A DNA stretch of 64,000 nt from Phragmites australis (taxonomy: Eukaryota > Streptophyta > Magnoliopsida > Poales > Poaceae). Position numbers and translations under genes: made by a program. The DNA lies in NCBI RefSeq assembly GCF_958298935.1, contig NC_084938.1, positions 27,819,501 to 27,883,500 on the forward strand, given 5' to 3'. The notes below the pieces were generated by a model that was not told where the DNA came from, ran no database searches, and saw nothing but the letters and a program-made list of their open reading frames with translations. Below are positions 36,061 through 48,379 of the stretch, in pieces (position 1 is the stretch's first letter; each line of letters begins with the position of its first letter).

Positions 36061-38027
36061 TTCTCTACCCACCACGTTTGAGCCTAGGCTCAACGCTCGT
36101 GTCGGGCTGGTCTCCCTACACAGATTTCTTTAGAACGGTCTCGGATGCATGTAGATCGTAATAGAATTGTTTGTGTATTAGAGTTTGAGGTTTTATGAAT
36201 TTTTTAATAGATGTGTGTATAGGTTATAGATCTAACGTATATCTTATGGTGTATTGCCTCACTCAACTGTTGTGCGAGTCTGATTTCCCTTTTAACTGCA
36301 AAAACAGATATTTTACCTTCCTCAACTATATATATACTAGATTTTTTCCCCTCTCCATGTGGTTTTGTCCGACATGGGTCATACATGACAGTGGCCCCAC
36401 TTGTCATGATATCTCATCTTTTTTCTCTTTCTCAAAAAATAAAAATGGAGCTCACAGGTATACGGGTGCCGTCGTCCCGAGCTCTTTAAGAGGCGCTGCA
36501 CCTCCCTCCTCTCTCTCCCTCGTTCTTCCCTCTCTCCACCAGAGCACAACGTAGAGCTGCCACCGAGCACCATCCATAGTGCTCGAGCCCCATTCAGCCC
36601 TTTCTCAGCCTGAATTGAGTGCGTCTGCCTAATCTTCCTCAACTCCGGCCACCACCCGATTCGATCGCACGTCGAGCAGCCGCTACAACGCTCCTTTCGG
36701 CCAAACAAGCAAACGGTGAGCTTCCCCTCACCCTCCCCCTTCTTTTGCGCCCGTTGCTTTTCCTTCGGCCTAACGCCCGCGAGCCTCTCCGTGGTGACCA
36801 AGCGCATTAGCCACACGCTGCCGGCCAGGCCACTACCAAGCCCTTGGCCCAAGAACCCCCTGGCAGGCTTCCCCTTCGCGCGCATCAAGCACTATCTCCT
36901 TTCTTTGTGGTGGATTCGTTGTTATCCTCTCGACCAGGGGAGATCCCTACAGCAGAATCCCGGCCATCCCTAATCGTGGTTTGTCTCTCAAGCCGAGGAG
37001 CCACCAGGACGCACCACCGCTAAGGACGAGCTTCGGAGCAAGGCTTGTACCCTATCACCACTCTGCTCCACTTCATCAAGTCTTCTTCCACTCCGGTCGT
37101 CACCTCTCTTTCTCAGTGAACCCCAGTCTACCTCCTTCCTTGCGTAGGCTAGTCGATGGTTGGTTAGGTTGAGCCGTTCGCACTAGACAATGATCGCGTC
37201 CACTTCCTCCTTGGTGCAGCTCGACGTGTGCACTAGCGCTGATGGCACCCCCACCACCGACAGCTGCTTCGTTGCCTCCTCCTACGGGATTCGCTTCTTC
37301 TTCGCCTCTGCGCTCGCCGCGGCCTTGGGCCTCATGACGAAGACCGAATTCTTGTCAGTCGCAGTCATCTCCTCTGACGTCGCATGGTTGGAACTCGTGC
37401 TACTGCAGCACGCCGAGTCGTGCTACGCATCCCACCACGCCAAGAACTGTCGTCGCCGTGGATTGAGGAGGCCGGAGCCCTATTGCCGCCCCACCGAGCC
37501 GTGCTGCTATCCCGTCAAGGCCCTGCCGCTCTCCCACCGGGAACGATTAGGGCGGAGCTGCTATCGTCACCCACTGAGGCAGAGGAGAACCAGTCGGAGG
37601 CATTGCTGCCGCTGCCCGTGGCGCTGAGGGGAGGATCGGCCAGAGGCCCTGCTGGCTGCCGCCCATGGGAACCGACTGGGAAAGACGGAGAAGACGATGA
37701 GATGTTATCTGACATGCGAGTCCCGCATGTGTGAGCCACGTAAGATGAAACCACCATCGTAACCAGCTAAAAAGGTAAATTGCACCGGTTTGAATAGTTG
37801 AAGGAGGTAAGATATTTCGTTGTACGGTTTGGTTAGGAAAAATAGACCCAAGCAATAGTTGAATAAGGCAATATGGACTTTTTCCTATAGCAAATCCGAA
37901 CTCATCTACCAATGGAGGCCTAACCCATAGGGAAAAGTTGAAGGAGGATCGGCCCGGCCCATATTTGCGAGGTAATAGAGGAGGTGCATGCATCTTTCCA
38001 GGAAAGACAGGTAGGCAGCAAATGTAT
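36061..38027. other. GC-rich region with MULE-like terminal sequence; one unrecognised ORF
   Basis: Sequence between the copia remnant and the next MITE. From 36440 to 37680 it is GC-rich with leader-like pyrimidine tracts. The frame at 37190-37627 (145 aa, genuine ATG) has a hydrophobic stretch (FFFASALAAALGLM) but no domain I recognise. At about 37730-37885 the sequence, reversed, runs GGAAAAAGTCCATATTGCC, TTCAACTATTG, ACCTCCTTCAACTATTCAAA and CCGGTGCAATTTACC. I associate that pattern with abundant grass Mutator-like or other DNA-element ends. The region is probably a composite DNA transposon with captured sequence; confidence is low. Confidence 0.3.
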
Positions 38028-38537
38028 GAGCTTTTTTTTTTATTTTTTATATTTTTTCGATTAAAAATTTAAATAAATAGATTTCTCGTGAAAAAATTAC
38101 AAAACTAGACGCCTACCGCCCTCTCATGGGCGGTTAGGGCGGTAAGCAGTCCCACAGACTCTTACCGCTCTTTCATGGGGCGGGTAGGCTTGCAGCCCTC
38201 TGAAGGAGTGGTAAGCTACAATACATGAACAGTAAATGTCGGTGAACAATACTCCAAAGTTCAATTTCCCTTCCTATGCAGCCCATTTTACCGAACAAAA
38301 CGTCGGTGAACAGTACTCCGAAGTTCAATTTTGCTTCCTATCTTCTCTATTCAAAACTCTGATATTCTGTTGCTACAAAAATTCTAAAACTTTTTATATG
38401 TGTTCTATAATTCATGTGCAACCTATTTTTATTGAATTCACCTTATAAGAGGACGGTAGCCGTCTAGTTTTGTAATTTTTTTTCACAAAAAATCTATTTA
38501 TTTAAATTTTTAATTGAAAAAATATATAAAAAAACTC
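38028..38537. mobile_element. MULE-type MITE with perfect 10-bp target duplication
   Basis: GCAAATGTAT occurs immediately left (38018-38027) and right (38538-38547). The ends are long inverted repeats of about 85-90 bp: left TTCGATTAAAAATTTAAATA ... AAAATTACAAAACTAGACG, right the same reversed with few changes. The centre holds short GGCGGTTAGGGCGGTAAG-type palindromic stretches and two copies of GTCGGTGAACA.TACTCC. No coding sequence. Confidence 0.85.
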
Positions 38538-38547
38538 GCAAATGTAT

Positions 38548-39779
38548 CATGGTAACGAGCCCATGCGGAACAATCTGAAGGAGCAGAAGTATACACCACG
38601 GTCCACGGGTTGATGCCTCGATGATGGGGTTCAGATGCAGATGTGTTCATGTTTCGATGTATGCATCGTGATCTCGACTGCAGAAACTTTGGCACAATCT
38701 CTCTTTCCATTACAACGTAACAAAACACAGCGTCAATCTATACAGAGATAAAAAATGCAATGTTTTGGCTGCAAAAACTTACTGCAGCATCACAAATCTA
38801 TCTAGAAATACCTATATACCAAGTTGCGCGTGTTCTGTAGTGTAGGAAAATGTCTCCCAAAAAGCTATGGATCATTGTCCACCACCGGCGTACCTGAGTC
38901 CCCTAGCACCAGCATCCATTCTAAGGATTTTAGATTTTGGTTCTGCGTACCCTTTCACTGCAAGAAAGCAAGTCATCAGTCTCTTCTGCACATTCAGTGT
39001 TTGCTCTCTGTGTGTTTGTTGGGGCTGACGTTCTAAGTAGCGGTGTTTATGCTCCTATGGGTTTTACTCCTTTTTAATATAATAGGCAACTCTCCTGTTG
39101 GTCTCCTTCTATATGGTTGCAACCCTGACAAAGTTCAACAGGCTATGGTCGTGACCGGAGAGAAATTATTTGATGTAACTGTTCGTGTGACGTTGCTGTT
39201 GACATGTGAGAGCCACTAATAGTTGACTCATATATCATCGACGATGTTACCCTATACAATTAAGTGAGAGAAATCATGTCTGACGATGGCCCTTGGACGG
39301 ACCAAGCTCATATGAGACTCACACCAAGCCAATCAACCCAACCTAAAGCCCTCTCACCCATAGCCCTCCTACTAGAGCTAGCCAATTAAGTTGGCATGAG
39401 ACTTACTATTATAGGTACGACTTAGGTACGACACGGCTTGAGGGCTAAGTGGGCTGACACGACACGCCTAGCTAAGCCGTGTTTGGGTCGACGCCTTAAC
39501 ACGGTGTGTCGGCACAGCCTAGCTCAGCCGCCTCGTACCACTGCGCTGCTTCCCTATCCACCCTGCCTCGGCACTCCAACTGTCCCCACATCGCCATCGC
39601 GCCCTGTCATCTGGCATGACTCGCAATGTCGCAATCGTGCCCAGACCGATCCAGAATGACACGGTAGCTTACGAGCCGTGCCGCGCCGTGGGCCGTGCCT
39701 CCGGCACTCGGACCAGCACGGCATGACCCGTGTACTTAGCCGAGTCTGACGGACAGTGCTTAACTAGATCGGGCCTATG
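38548..39779. other. Intergenic DNA upstream of the 15-exon gene
   Basis: No gene is supported. The part 39400-39770 is rich in GGGCTGGCCC/GCCGTGCC-type words and looks like a grass intergenic repeat, but I could not define its ends. Confidence 0.35.
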
Positions 39780-40142
39780 CCGGGCTGGCCCATCAGCCCA
39801 ATTGAACAAGACTACCTCCTACAAAACGAGGCACACACGACACATCCGCTCCCTCCCCGGGTCAGTCTCGCCACTCCTCGTCGCCTCCTCCCAAATCCCC
39901 AATCGCACGCGCCTCCCGGCAGGAATCCCCCGAATTCCTCGGCTTCCCGATCGCCTCCTCCGCGCGCGTAAACCCAACCCCAGCCGGCTCCACCCCCGTC
40001 CCATCGCCGGCTTCGCCCCTGCGCTCGCGCTGCGTCCTCCTCTTGGTTTGAGGCGCGGAGAGCCGAAAACCCTAGCCGCCTCCAGATCCCGATCCCGCGA
40101 GGAGGCGGAGGAGGGAGGGCGCCCTCGCGCGCCGCGCCGCAG
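39780..40142 (+). promoter_or_regulatory. Core promoter and 5' UTR of the 15-exon gene
   Basis: GC-rich leader ending just before the ATG at 40143. It contains AAAACCCTAGCCGCC (about 40068), the telo-box-like AAACCCTA word common in leaders of plant housekeeping genes. No clear TATA box, consistent with broad expression. The exact start is not determined. Confidence 0.45.
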
Positions 40143-43100
40143 ATGGAGTCCGCGGCGGCTCGCAAGGAGTGGCGCGCCGTCCCCGACGCCCCGCTCCGCT
40201 CCAATGGCGCCGAGGTATCCTCCTCGCTTCCCGACACAAAACCCTCCCCCCCCCCTCCCCACGCCACCGTACATTTCCACTACTTACTCACTCTGTTGTT
40301 GCGTGGTGTTTAGGATGCCGCGGAGAACGCCAAGCTGGGGCAGTCCGAGGACAGGGCCATCTACGAGGTGCGTGCGTGCTTGCTTGCGCTACACTCAAAA
40401 TGCGGGCTTTTCTTCAAGCTCTGTGCCAGTTGGTTTCTGCCGTGGGCTGGGGATGACTTTTTTTTTGTGTACAGGAGGGGGCGGGGGGACTTGAGAACTT
40501 CTGCTCCATCACGATCGACGGGTGCGGGGGGCTCAGCGAGGACATCCTGCAGCAGCGCTTGCAGAGCGTCGTGCGCCAGAGGGAGGAGCTGCAGCAGGTC
40601 GAGGTCGAGCTGCGTGCCCAGGCCCTCGCACACCCGCAAATCATCGAGGTGCAGCAAAGCTTCCAGGCGGCTGCCAAGGAGCATGCTGCAGCTGCGGCGA
40701 AGCTCAAGGTTGTATCTTTTTTCCTTTTGCTTTCTTGAGCTAAGTGCTTTTCTGCTGACTAGCTTAAAGAAGCTCATGCTAACTTATTGACTGGTGATGA
40801 CTTGGTCAGTACTGGCTAGTGGCTGCTAGGGAGGTAGTTCTGCTAGGCTTGATGGGCAGGAAATAATTATTGTATTTGCTGTTTGGATTATAATTATAGT
40901 ATTGATATGTTTTTTTGTGATACTGGTGGAGTGTGTAGCTTGGTAGGAGTCCTTGTTGTTTGTTAAATTTGTGCAGTGGTTAAGCTGGCCCACCTGCTGT
41001 TATATGCTGATGAACAATTTTGAATTTTTGTTGGTGCTCAAAGACAATTACATGATACACTGTTATTGGTTGTTTTTTTTCTTTCTATAATGATAAAATA
41101 TAGGGTAGCTTTTTAGTGAACGTATCTAGTCTTATGGTTTGATTCTACCTTCATTTTTTTTATTCTTACCTTTGTTCGTTTCAGTTACACATACAATATA
41201 CTCATACGGTTACTTCGGGTTGTCTTGCCCTTGTCTGAAAAATAATTTGATGTCCGGATTGAACAGGATCAACTGCATGAGCGGGAGCAGTACATTCTTG
41301 AGCTAGACATGAAACTCAATGACAAGGATAGGGAATTGAACGCTTTGAAGATTGACCATCAAACGGTTGGTAGTCTTTACTTGTTTTGCACTCTTCACAG
41401 TAAAAGGCAGTGTTACCTGGACATGGATAGGGAGTCGGAATCCGACTCGGACTCAGGTATCCAATCTGGCAAAGAAAATTTGGATACGTGAAATACAACT
41501 CGGAATCCGACACGGGTGTCAGAATCTGACTCAGATTCGGGGTGTCCGATTCGGCAAATAAATTTGGACACGGGTGTCCAGGTAACACTGGTAAAAGGCG
41601 CTGATAATTTCGAACATTTTTTGTTTGTTTTGTCAGGTGTGGGCAAATCAAGATCTTCTTAGAGAACAGACCAAAGAGCTGGCGACTGTCAGGTACTATT
41701 GATAACTTCTAGTATCGCTAGGTATGGAATCGGATTTCACATGCCCGGATAGTATCATCATAGAATTGCAAATCTTTAAAATTGAAAGCAACATTCAAAG
41801 TTCCGGGCCATATGTGGCATGGAATTGTGAAGTTGCTCTGACGGACTGCTTCTATGGCAAGCCACCTCGCTGGTTCTGTTTCTTTTTGACTCAAATGAAT
41901 CACTGCATTTCTTAACCTATTCATGCAAAATCCAGACACTGTTCCTTTAGTTATTCATAGTTATTCACAACTGCAACGTAAAGCTACTTTGCTAGCTTGA
42001 CCAACAGTTCCAGTGCGAAAATTAAATTGTATGCTCGATGTTTTCTTATCTTCTGCAGAAGAGAACGTGACAACTCTGAAGCTGAAAGAGCCCAACATCT
42101 TAAACAAATTCATGATCTCCAAGAGCATCTGCGAGAAAAAGAAAACCAATTTATTGCATTAGAGGAACAAGTATTCGCCTCTACCCCTCTCCATTTTCAT
42201 TCTATTTTATATAGTCTATGTGTTCTCTGGTTATGCTGCCACTACATTAGCATTTTTCTAATACTCAACATTTTATCTGTGATAGAGTAATGTCCTATTT
42301 TGCATGATCTCTCCTGAAAAGATGTACGACCTTCCAACTTCCAAATCACTAACATGTTAGTCTCTTTAGAGGGATATACTGCAGTAGTATCCAAATAGGA
42401 TGTGCTGAGGATACTTTTAACAGCGTCCGAAATTTCAACTTTCTTTTTAACGGCACATATTCTCTAAACTCTTTTTGTTGGTACATTTGCTACCTTGTCT
42501 CCAGAGAAATCTTAGGCTATAGTGTTGTTGGTTTAGTTCTTTGTACCGATACCTGAAAAATGAAAATTGTTTAGTTATAGGGAAATTTCTTCTTGAATGC
42601 TCGGTGTTGCTGCATACTTTTTGCTCAAATAAAAATGCTTATAAAAGAGCCTAAGCATTCTACATTCAACCACTCGTCAATGGTCATTTTATTTTTTCAG
42701 CATAGGGTTGCCCAAGAGAACATTATTTACAAAGATGAGCAGTTGAGGGAGGCCCATGCTTGGGTTGCACGAGTTCAAGAAATGGATGCTTTGCAGTCTC
42801 AGTCCCTGCAAGCTGAGTTACGGGAGCGTATGGAGCAATTTAATCAATATTGGATCAGTTCCCAACAACAGGTAATTTTTTTAGCTCAAAAAGTTTTCCA
42901 CTATTCAAGTATGCTTTGGCTTTTTTGCTATAGCCCCTTTGTTGGACTAGAATTATTCACTTCTTTTGTTTTTCCACAGTATGCTGAAATGCAGCGGGGT
43001 TTTTTGCATACAATACAACAACTTCAGCTAGAACTAACTGAGGCAAGAGAACGGTCTGGTGCACAAAAAGATGTTCCACAAGTTTCCCGGGAGGGTTCAG

Positions 43101-45502
43101 CTGAATCATCATTTGTTCAAAGCATAGGGAACAGTGTGGCTTCAAATGGTAGTGCAACAGCAGATGGCTACCAGTCGTTGAAAAATAATGGAAGTGCGGA
43201 CGTCTCTGTACAGGTATTGTTGATTTCCAGTAATTTCAGCCAGCAGTTTATATGTCTGTCTATGAGAAAGGTGAAATACGGTCACTGTTGTTTGGCTGAC
43301 TTAATTGTGGTTCACTGCAAATCTCCTTTTGTCTATGTGTTTTGCATTAGACCGTTAGTGTGTCTTTGCCATACCAGTATTTTTTAGTCCTGTCTGTTTT
43401 CATTTATTGTTGTTGCAGTACCTTGTGTTTTTTTTTGCCTTACCTGTTTACTAAACACCTATGTTTTCGGTTATTATTGTCGCGGAACACATGCCTTTCT
43501 TGTTAGAAAGTATACTTACAAGCTGTGCAACTCTTGTTGCTTTCAGGGGAATAGCGCCTCTGCTGTACCTTTTCCATCTTCTCTATTGGGAATAGGTGGT
43601 TATGTTCCGTCTGCGCATATTGCTGGGATGCAATCTTATATGATGCATCCTCAAGGTATTCCTCAACCTTTAACATCGCCCAACTCTGGTGTTCCTCAAT
43701 TTGGCAGTTTTCAGTTGCAGTCTGCTATTCAACCGAACCTACACTGGCCCAGTCAGCAGGTAATTACATTCTTGAGGCGCTTTGCATATCCTAACGTATT
43801 TCACTCGTAGTGTACCTATTCTAATTTGAGAATGAATTTGTTCTCATTTAGGAAGCACAGAATGTCCCACAAACACAAGATGAAACAAACTATCAGCCAT
43901 CCCAATCAGATCAGACTGCATTACAACCAGGTGCTATTAATGATGATGAGCTGTCCTCTAAGCCAAGTCAGGTTAGCCATCCGGATCATCTTAAAGCCCA
44001 TGGGAAACAACAGAGTCCCACAAGTGCACTTGCTGAATCAACTCCTGAACTTACGGTTAGTCTGTTTGCTTCTTGTTTGCTTTTTCTGCAATTTAGCCCG
44101 TTAACCTATTTTTTAATTACCATTGCAGATTATGGAATCCAATATAGCCGAACATGTAGAGCAGCAAAAAACCTTCAAAGAACAGGATTCACCTTCAAAT
44201 GTGAACAACTGTACTGGAATGGCTGAACATCAAGAGCAAAAGACTGAATCAAAGGTTTTTATTTTACTATTTGTTTCTTTTATAGTTTTTCATTCTACGC
44301 GTGAGCATCTCACATCGAGTATGCTCTATGTAAAACTAGGATGAAAGAGTTGCATCTGACAAGCAACCTGATCAGGTGCCTAGGCAGCAGCATACATCTT
44401 CAAACTTTGCTGTGTCAACTACCCAGGTACACTTAAAAAATGGTGCAGCAGAGCTCAATCCTAGTGTTGTAAATCAGGTTGACACAGTGAAATCAGCTGG
44501 GGTTGGTTTTGGTTCGTCCATACCTCGTATACCAAAGGAGCCTGCTCTTCTAGATGAGAGATCTCTTCTGGCTTGCATTGTACGTGCAGTTCCTGCTGGA
44601 CCTGAGGGTGGAATCAGGATTAGTACAACTGTGAGTTATTTCTCATCCTCATTAAGTTTCTAGGTCGACATGTGTGAGTTATACATTTTGTTTGTCTTGC
44701 TGCTGTTGAAATATTTTCTGATTCATGTGCAATTTTTTCTCAGTTGCCAAATAGGCTCGGGAAAATGTTGGCTCCTCTTCACTGGCACGACTATAAAAAG
44801 CAATATGGGAAGTTAGATGATTTTGTGGCTAGTCATCCAGAGGTTTGCTTTCTTGAATTCTTGTAGCAATCTAGACAAACTGTAGATAGTTTTTTTTACT
44901 GATATGTTAGTTGCTTCTGCAGCTCTTTGTGATTGAGGGAGACTTCATTCACCTTCGTGAAGGAGCACAACAGATCATTTCTGCTACTACAGCTGCTGCA
45001 AAGATTGCTGCTGCTACGGCATCTTCTGCCCCTTACTCATCGTTATTGCCTTCTGTTGCTGTTACTCCTGTGGCACAAAACACTCGGCAAAAGAGAGGGC
45101 CTGTAGTTGATTCCAGATCGTCAAATACGATTCGCTCTGGAAATGGTTCTGTCACAACCAACTTCACAGATCCATTTAACATCATCCAAGGGGTTAGTGA
45201 TGTAACAATTTCAGGCAAAGTAAAACACATCCAAGATAATGGTTTCTCAGATGAAATTCGAACTGGGCAGTCATCTATGCACACAGCTGCTGCAAATGGA
45301 GTAAGAGATGAACGAGCTGGTCCACCTGCACATGACAAAGGTGTTGGTAATATCAGACATGGTTATGGAGGAAAGCAACAAGGGAGGTACGGTCTATCTC
45401 TGACGTGATGTCAAGGTTATACATGGCTTTCAAATGCTGATGGGTTGTAAATTTCTTTCATATTCCAGATCTACAGGGGTGGCATACATTTCCAGAAGAT
45501 GA
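40143..45502 (+). CDS. Conserved plant coiled-coil protein with C-terminal HTH-like domain (DUF7725-like), 15 exons
   Basis: Exons: 40143-40214, 40314-40367, 40475-40708, 41267-41365, 41637-41692, 42059-42170, 42701-42871, 42980-43213, 43547-43759, 43852-44055, 44129-44254, 44340-44630, 44744-44842, 44923-45386, 45469-45502. Every junction is GT/AG and the frame stays open for 820 aa. The N-terminus is MESAAARKEW. Residues about 75-310 form long heptad-rich coiled coils (REELQQVEVELRAQ, EHLREKENQFIALEEQ). Residues about 330-600 are Gln/Ser/Asn-rich and probably disordered. Residues about 590-690 (LDERSLLACIVRAVPAGPEG through HPELFVIEGDFIHLREGA) form a small domain that looks like a winged or LOTUS-type helix-turn-helix and, as I recall, is catalogued as DUF7725. 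The C-terminus is basic and ends SRR. Function is unestablished; a nuclear or RNA-related scaffold role is only inference. Two MITEs sit in its introns or 3' flank. Confidence 0.93.
41408..41590. mobile_element. hAT MITE (183 bp) in intron 4 of the coiled-coil gene
   Basis: Perfect 8-bp duplication GTAAAAGG on both sides (41400-41407 and 41591-41598) and perfect 16-bp terminal inverted repeats CAGTGTTACCTGGACA. The interior is made of TCGGAATCCGAC / GACTCGGACTC-type palindromic words. No coding capacity. The perfect ends suggest a recent insertion. It lies between exon 4 and exon 5 and leaves both splice sites intact. Confidence 0.95.
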
Positions 45503-45717
45503 AGTGACTTTTACTGGGTATGTGAAATATATTCTGTTGATGGTTACCTAGACCCTTTTGTGAATGATTTCTGAATTTATTCTCTGCATTTTCATGTTCA
45601 CTGACCTGTAAGTTTTTGGTCCAAACCTTTTTAGCCTCTAGTGTTGCTATCGTTGGTCTTTTATTTAAATGGTCTTAGCTCATCGAAGGCTTATAATTTG
45701 CTAAATGTAGTATGATA

Positions 45718-45955
45718 CTACCCCCATTTTCAAATAATTGACACCGGTACTGTAGCAACTAGTAACTTTGACCAATAATAATTTTTAAAAAATATTTAAG
45801 CAAGTAAAATGAAAATAATATAGTTAGATTTGTCATAAAAAATAGTTTAAGTATGTTGTATACTTAGAATGATTTACGTGTGTATTTGTGAAAAATTGAC
45901 GGTCAAATATTGATGCTTAAAGTCAATGGTGACAGTTATTTGAAAACAGAGGTAG
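45718..45955. mobile_element. Stowaway MITE (238 bp) in the 3' flank of the coiled-coil gene
   Basis: TA on each side (45716-45717 and 45956-45957). The left end CTACCCCCATTTTCAAATAA and the reversed right end CTACCTCTGTTTTCAAATAA are inverted repeats of about 28 bp. It starts about 215 bp after the stop codon, so it may lie in the 3' UTR. Confidence 0.88.
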
Positions 45956-47129
45956 TACTAGAGTATTACATAGTCATATTAGGAAAAATGGTTCTATAGC
46001 AATTTTTAACATTTTCCTGTGCACTTTTGCAAGACCAAATGGTCTCACTTTTGTCGCTTGCTGTATCATATTATCAATTATTGCATCAGAATTATGTTCA
46101 TAGCTGCTAAAAGAGATGCAATACTAGTTTTAATCGATTAGGAACTCTGCATTAAGCTGAAATACTTCACTGTTTTGATTGTAGATCCAATTGGTTTAAG
46201 GGTGGTGAACTGGTTGGAAATTGTGTAAGTGGCGATGTTTTGGCTTAAAACAGTCGGTGTTGAAGATGACCTGAATTAATTATTCTAGATTTATTTTTGC
46301 ACCATTGCTCTTCAGTGTGCCTGTATGGAGGCATTGTTTTGGCTAATTGTACCGAAATTCTAGCCCAAAAATCAGAAAAAGGCCGAGGAAGTTTTGCAAC
46401 TATGTAACCTCTTTGTGCTTGTATTGTGGTGCTCTTGAATGATGTGATAGCGTCATATAGAACTGCGGCACGGTGATCAATCCAAATTTAGCGCTTGATA
46501 TAAAATTATAAATAGTGGTCTCACATGGACTGCTTCAAACGACAAATAATGCTCCTATTGGATCATTATATTACATAATGTTGGCCTTCTGGAATGTCAA
46601 TATATCACAAGGACTGAGCTGATGCTGCTGGACTATTGCTGCCTCAGTAGAAAGGTTACAAGCATCAAGTTCCAAAAATTGACCGTCATTCGCACTGGGT
46701 TTGGGTGCCACTCATATCCTGCATTCCCCACAACTTATGTCTGGAAAACTTCATGAGATTCAGACTATTTTCAGTTTTGCTGTTTCCATTTACGTCCTGC
46801 TGTCTCATCAGGTTGCATTCCCTCTTCTTCTTTTGTTTACCACGTCCTCTTTCCTCTCACGCAGAAATGCCTGACATTGAGACGAAGAAATTATCTGTTT
46901 GATCGATGGTTTTTTATTGGCACCCAGGTCAGTCAACTTGTGCCCGTAGCTCACTTGCCTTAGTCCAGCTCGAATTGATGGTTGACGGCCAAAAATACCA
47001 GCTTGATTTTTTGCTGCTCGCAAGTTTCTCCTTTCTTTCCATCAGCTATTGCTTCTCTTGCGTATAGTTAAGTTAAGCAGATACTTTAGGTGGGAAGGAA
47101 GCGCCAGAAAGGCCTGCGAGCAACGTAAC
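45956..47129. other. Spacer between the coiled-coil gene and the NLR relic
   Basis: AT-rich DNA without a supported gene. The last few hundred bases are the former promoter and 5' UTR of the NLR. Confidence 0.4.
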
Positions 47130-48017
47130 ATGGCTGAGTCGCTGCTTCTCCCCGTGGCCGGCAAGGCCGCCGCCGTGCTCGTGCAGAGCGTCACCCGCAT
47201 GTGGGGCGTCGACGACGACCGCCGCAAGCTGGAGCACCAGCTGGTGTACGTGCAGTGCTTGCTGGCCGACGCCGAGGTGAAGAGCAAGACAAACCACGCC
47301 GTCGGGACGTGGACGAAGGAGCTCAAGGCCGTCGCCTACCAGGCCGACGACGTCCTCGATGACTTCCAGTACGAGGCGCTGCGTCGTGAGCCCCTGAGCG
47401 GCCGGTCCATGGCATGGCAAGCAAGGTACCGAGCAGCTTCACCTCAAAGAATCGACTTGTGTTCCGTCATAAGGCGAGTAGGGACCTCAAGGACGTTCTC
47501 GACAAGATCGACGAGCTGGTGATCGAGATGAGCAAGTTTGGTGATCCATTCAGCACTGGACGATTCTACAGAAACACTTTGAGTTGAAGATGTGGCACTT
47601 TGCGTCAGAAAACTTCGAACCTATTGCTCTTGTGAGATCTGTAATTGAGTTGGCTACAAATAGCGGATGTGACCTGCCTGACACCATTGAGCTGTTGCGC
47701 GGGCGACTGCAGGAAGCTATTGGCCGGAAAAGGTTCCTACTCATTCTCGACGATGTGTGGAACGAAGAGCAACACAAGTGGAAGGACAATCTGAAGCCGC
47801 TAGGGAAAATCACTGATAAAAGATATATATCACATGCAAGTGTCATGGCATGAGTTGGACGAAATCAGAGGATTACTGAAAGGCAGATCATCTCAACGTA
47901 CTTTATTAACCCGATTAGAACACAGGCATCTTAAGGAGTTAAAACTGATGTCATTAAGATCATTGTGTTGTGAAAATCTCTCTATTATCCATAACCAGCT
48001 TATAAGTACAACACATT

Positions 48018-48379
48018 GTGGCTTCCGACTCGCAAACGGCTACCGAAGAGCATCAGATGTGGTTTCTATTCCCTCTTCATTCTTGGGAGCTGGTGTTTAT
48101 GGAAGGAGACAAACCAACGAATCTTTAAACGTTCGGCAATGTTACCGGGCGACCTGAGCAGAAGGATCATGGATGAAGGGCGCTACTGGATGATGGCCGA
48201 AAATCGGCGGTTGGTGGAGCTCCTCCATGCTTAGTTTGCGTTCCCCGTTTGCAATAGGTCGTTTTTTATTTCTAGCCATGTAAGTGTTACTCGTTTTTTA
48301 TTGGTCCGGGTGTCGTGTCTGTTTGTTTCGAGTTTCTTCCATCTTAATGAAAAAACGTGTTCAGGCGCGTTCTCGAAAA
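48018..48379 (+). mobile_element. 5'-truncated LINE insertion in the NLR
   Basis: Flanked by AAGTACAACACATT (48004-48017) and AAGTACAACGCATT (48380-48393), a 14-bp target duplication with one change. The insert encodes the extreme C-terminus of an L1-type ORF2 (KRLPKSIRCGFYSLFILGSW, then DEGRYWMMAENRRL, stop 48232-48234) and a 3' UTR ending TTCTCGAAAAA. Removing it rejoins the NLR LRR sequence (IIHNQLISTT to HLRYLDLS). It belongs to a different LINE family from the larger insertion. Confidence 0.9.
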
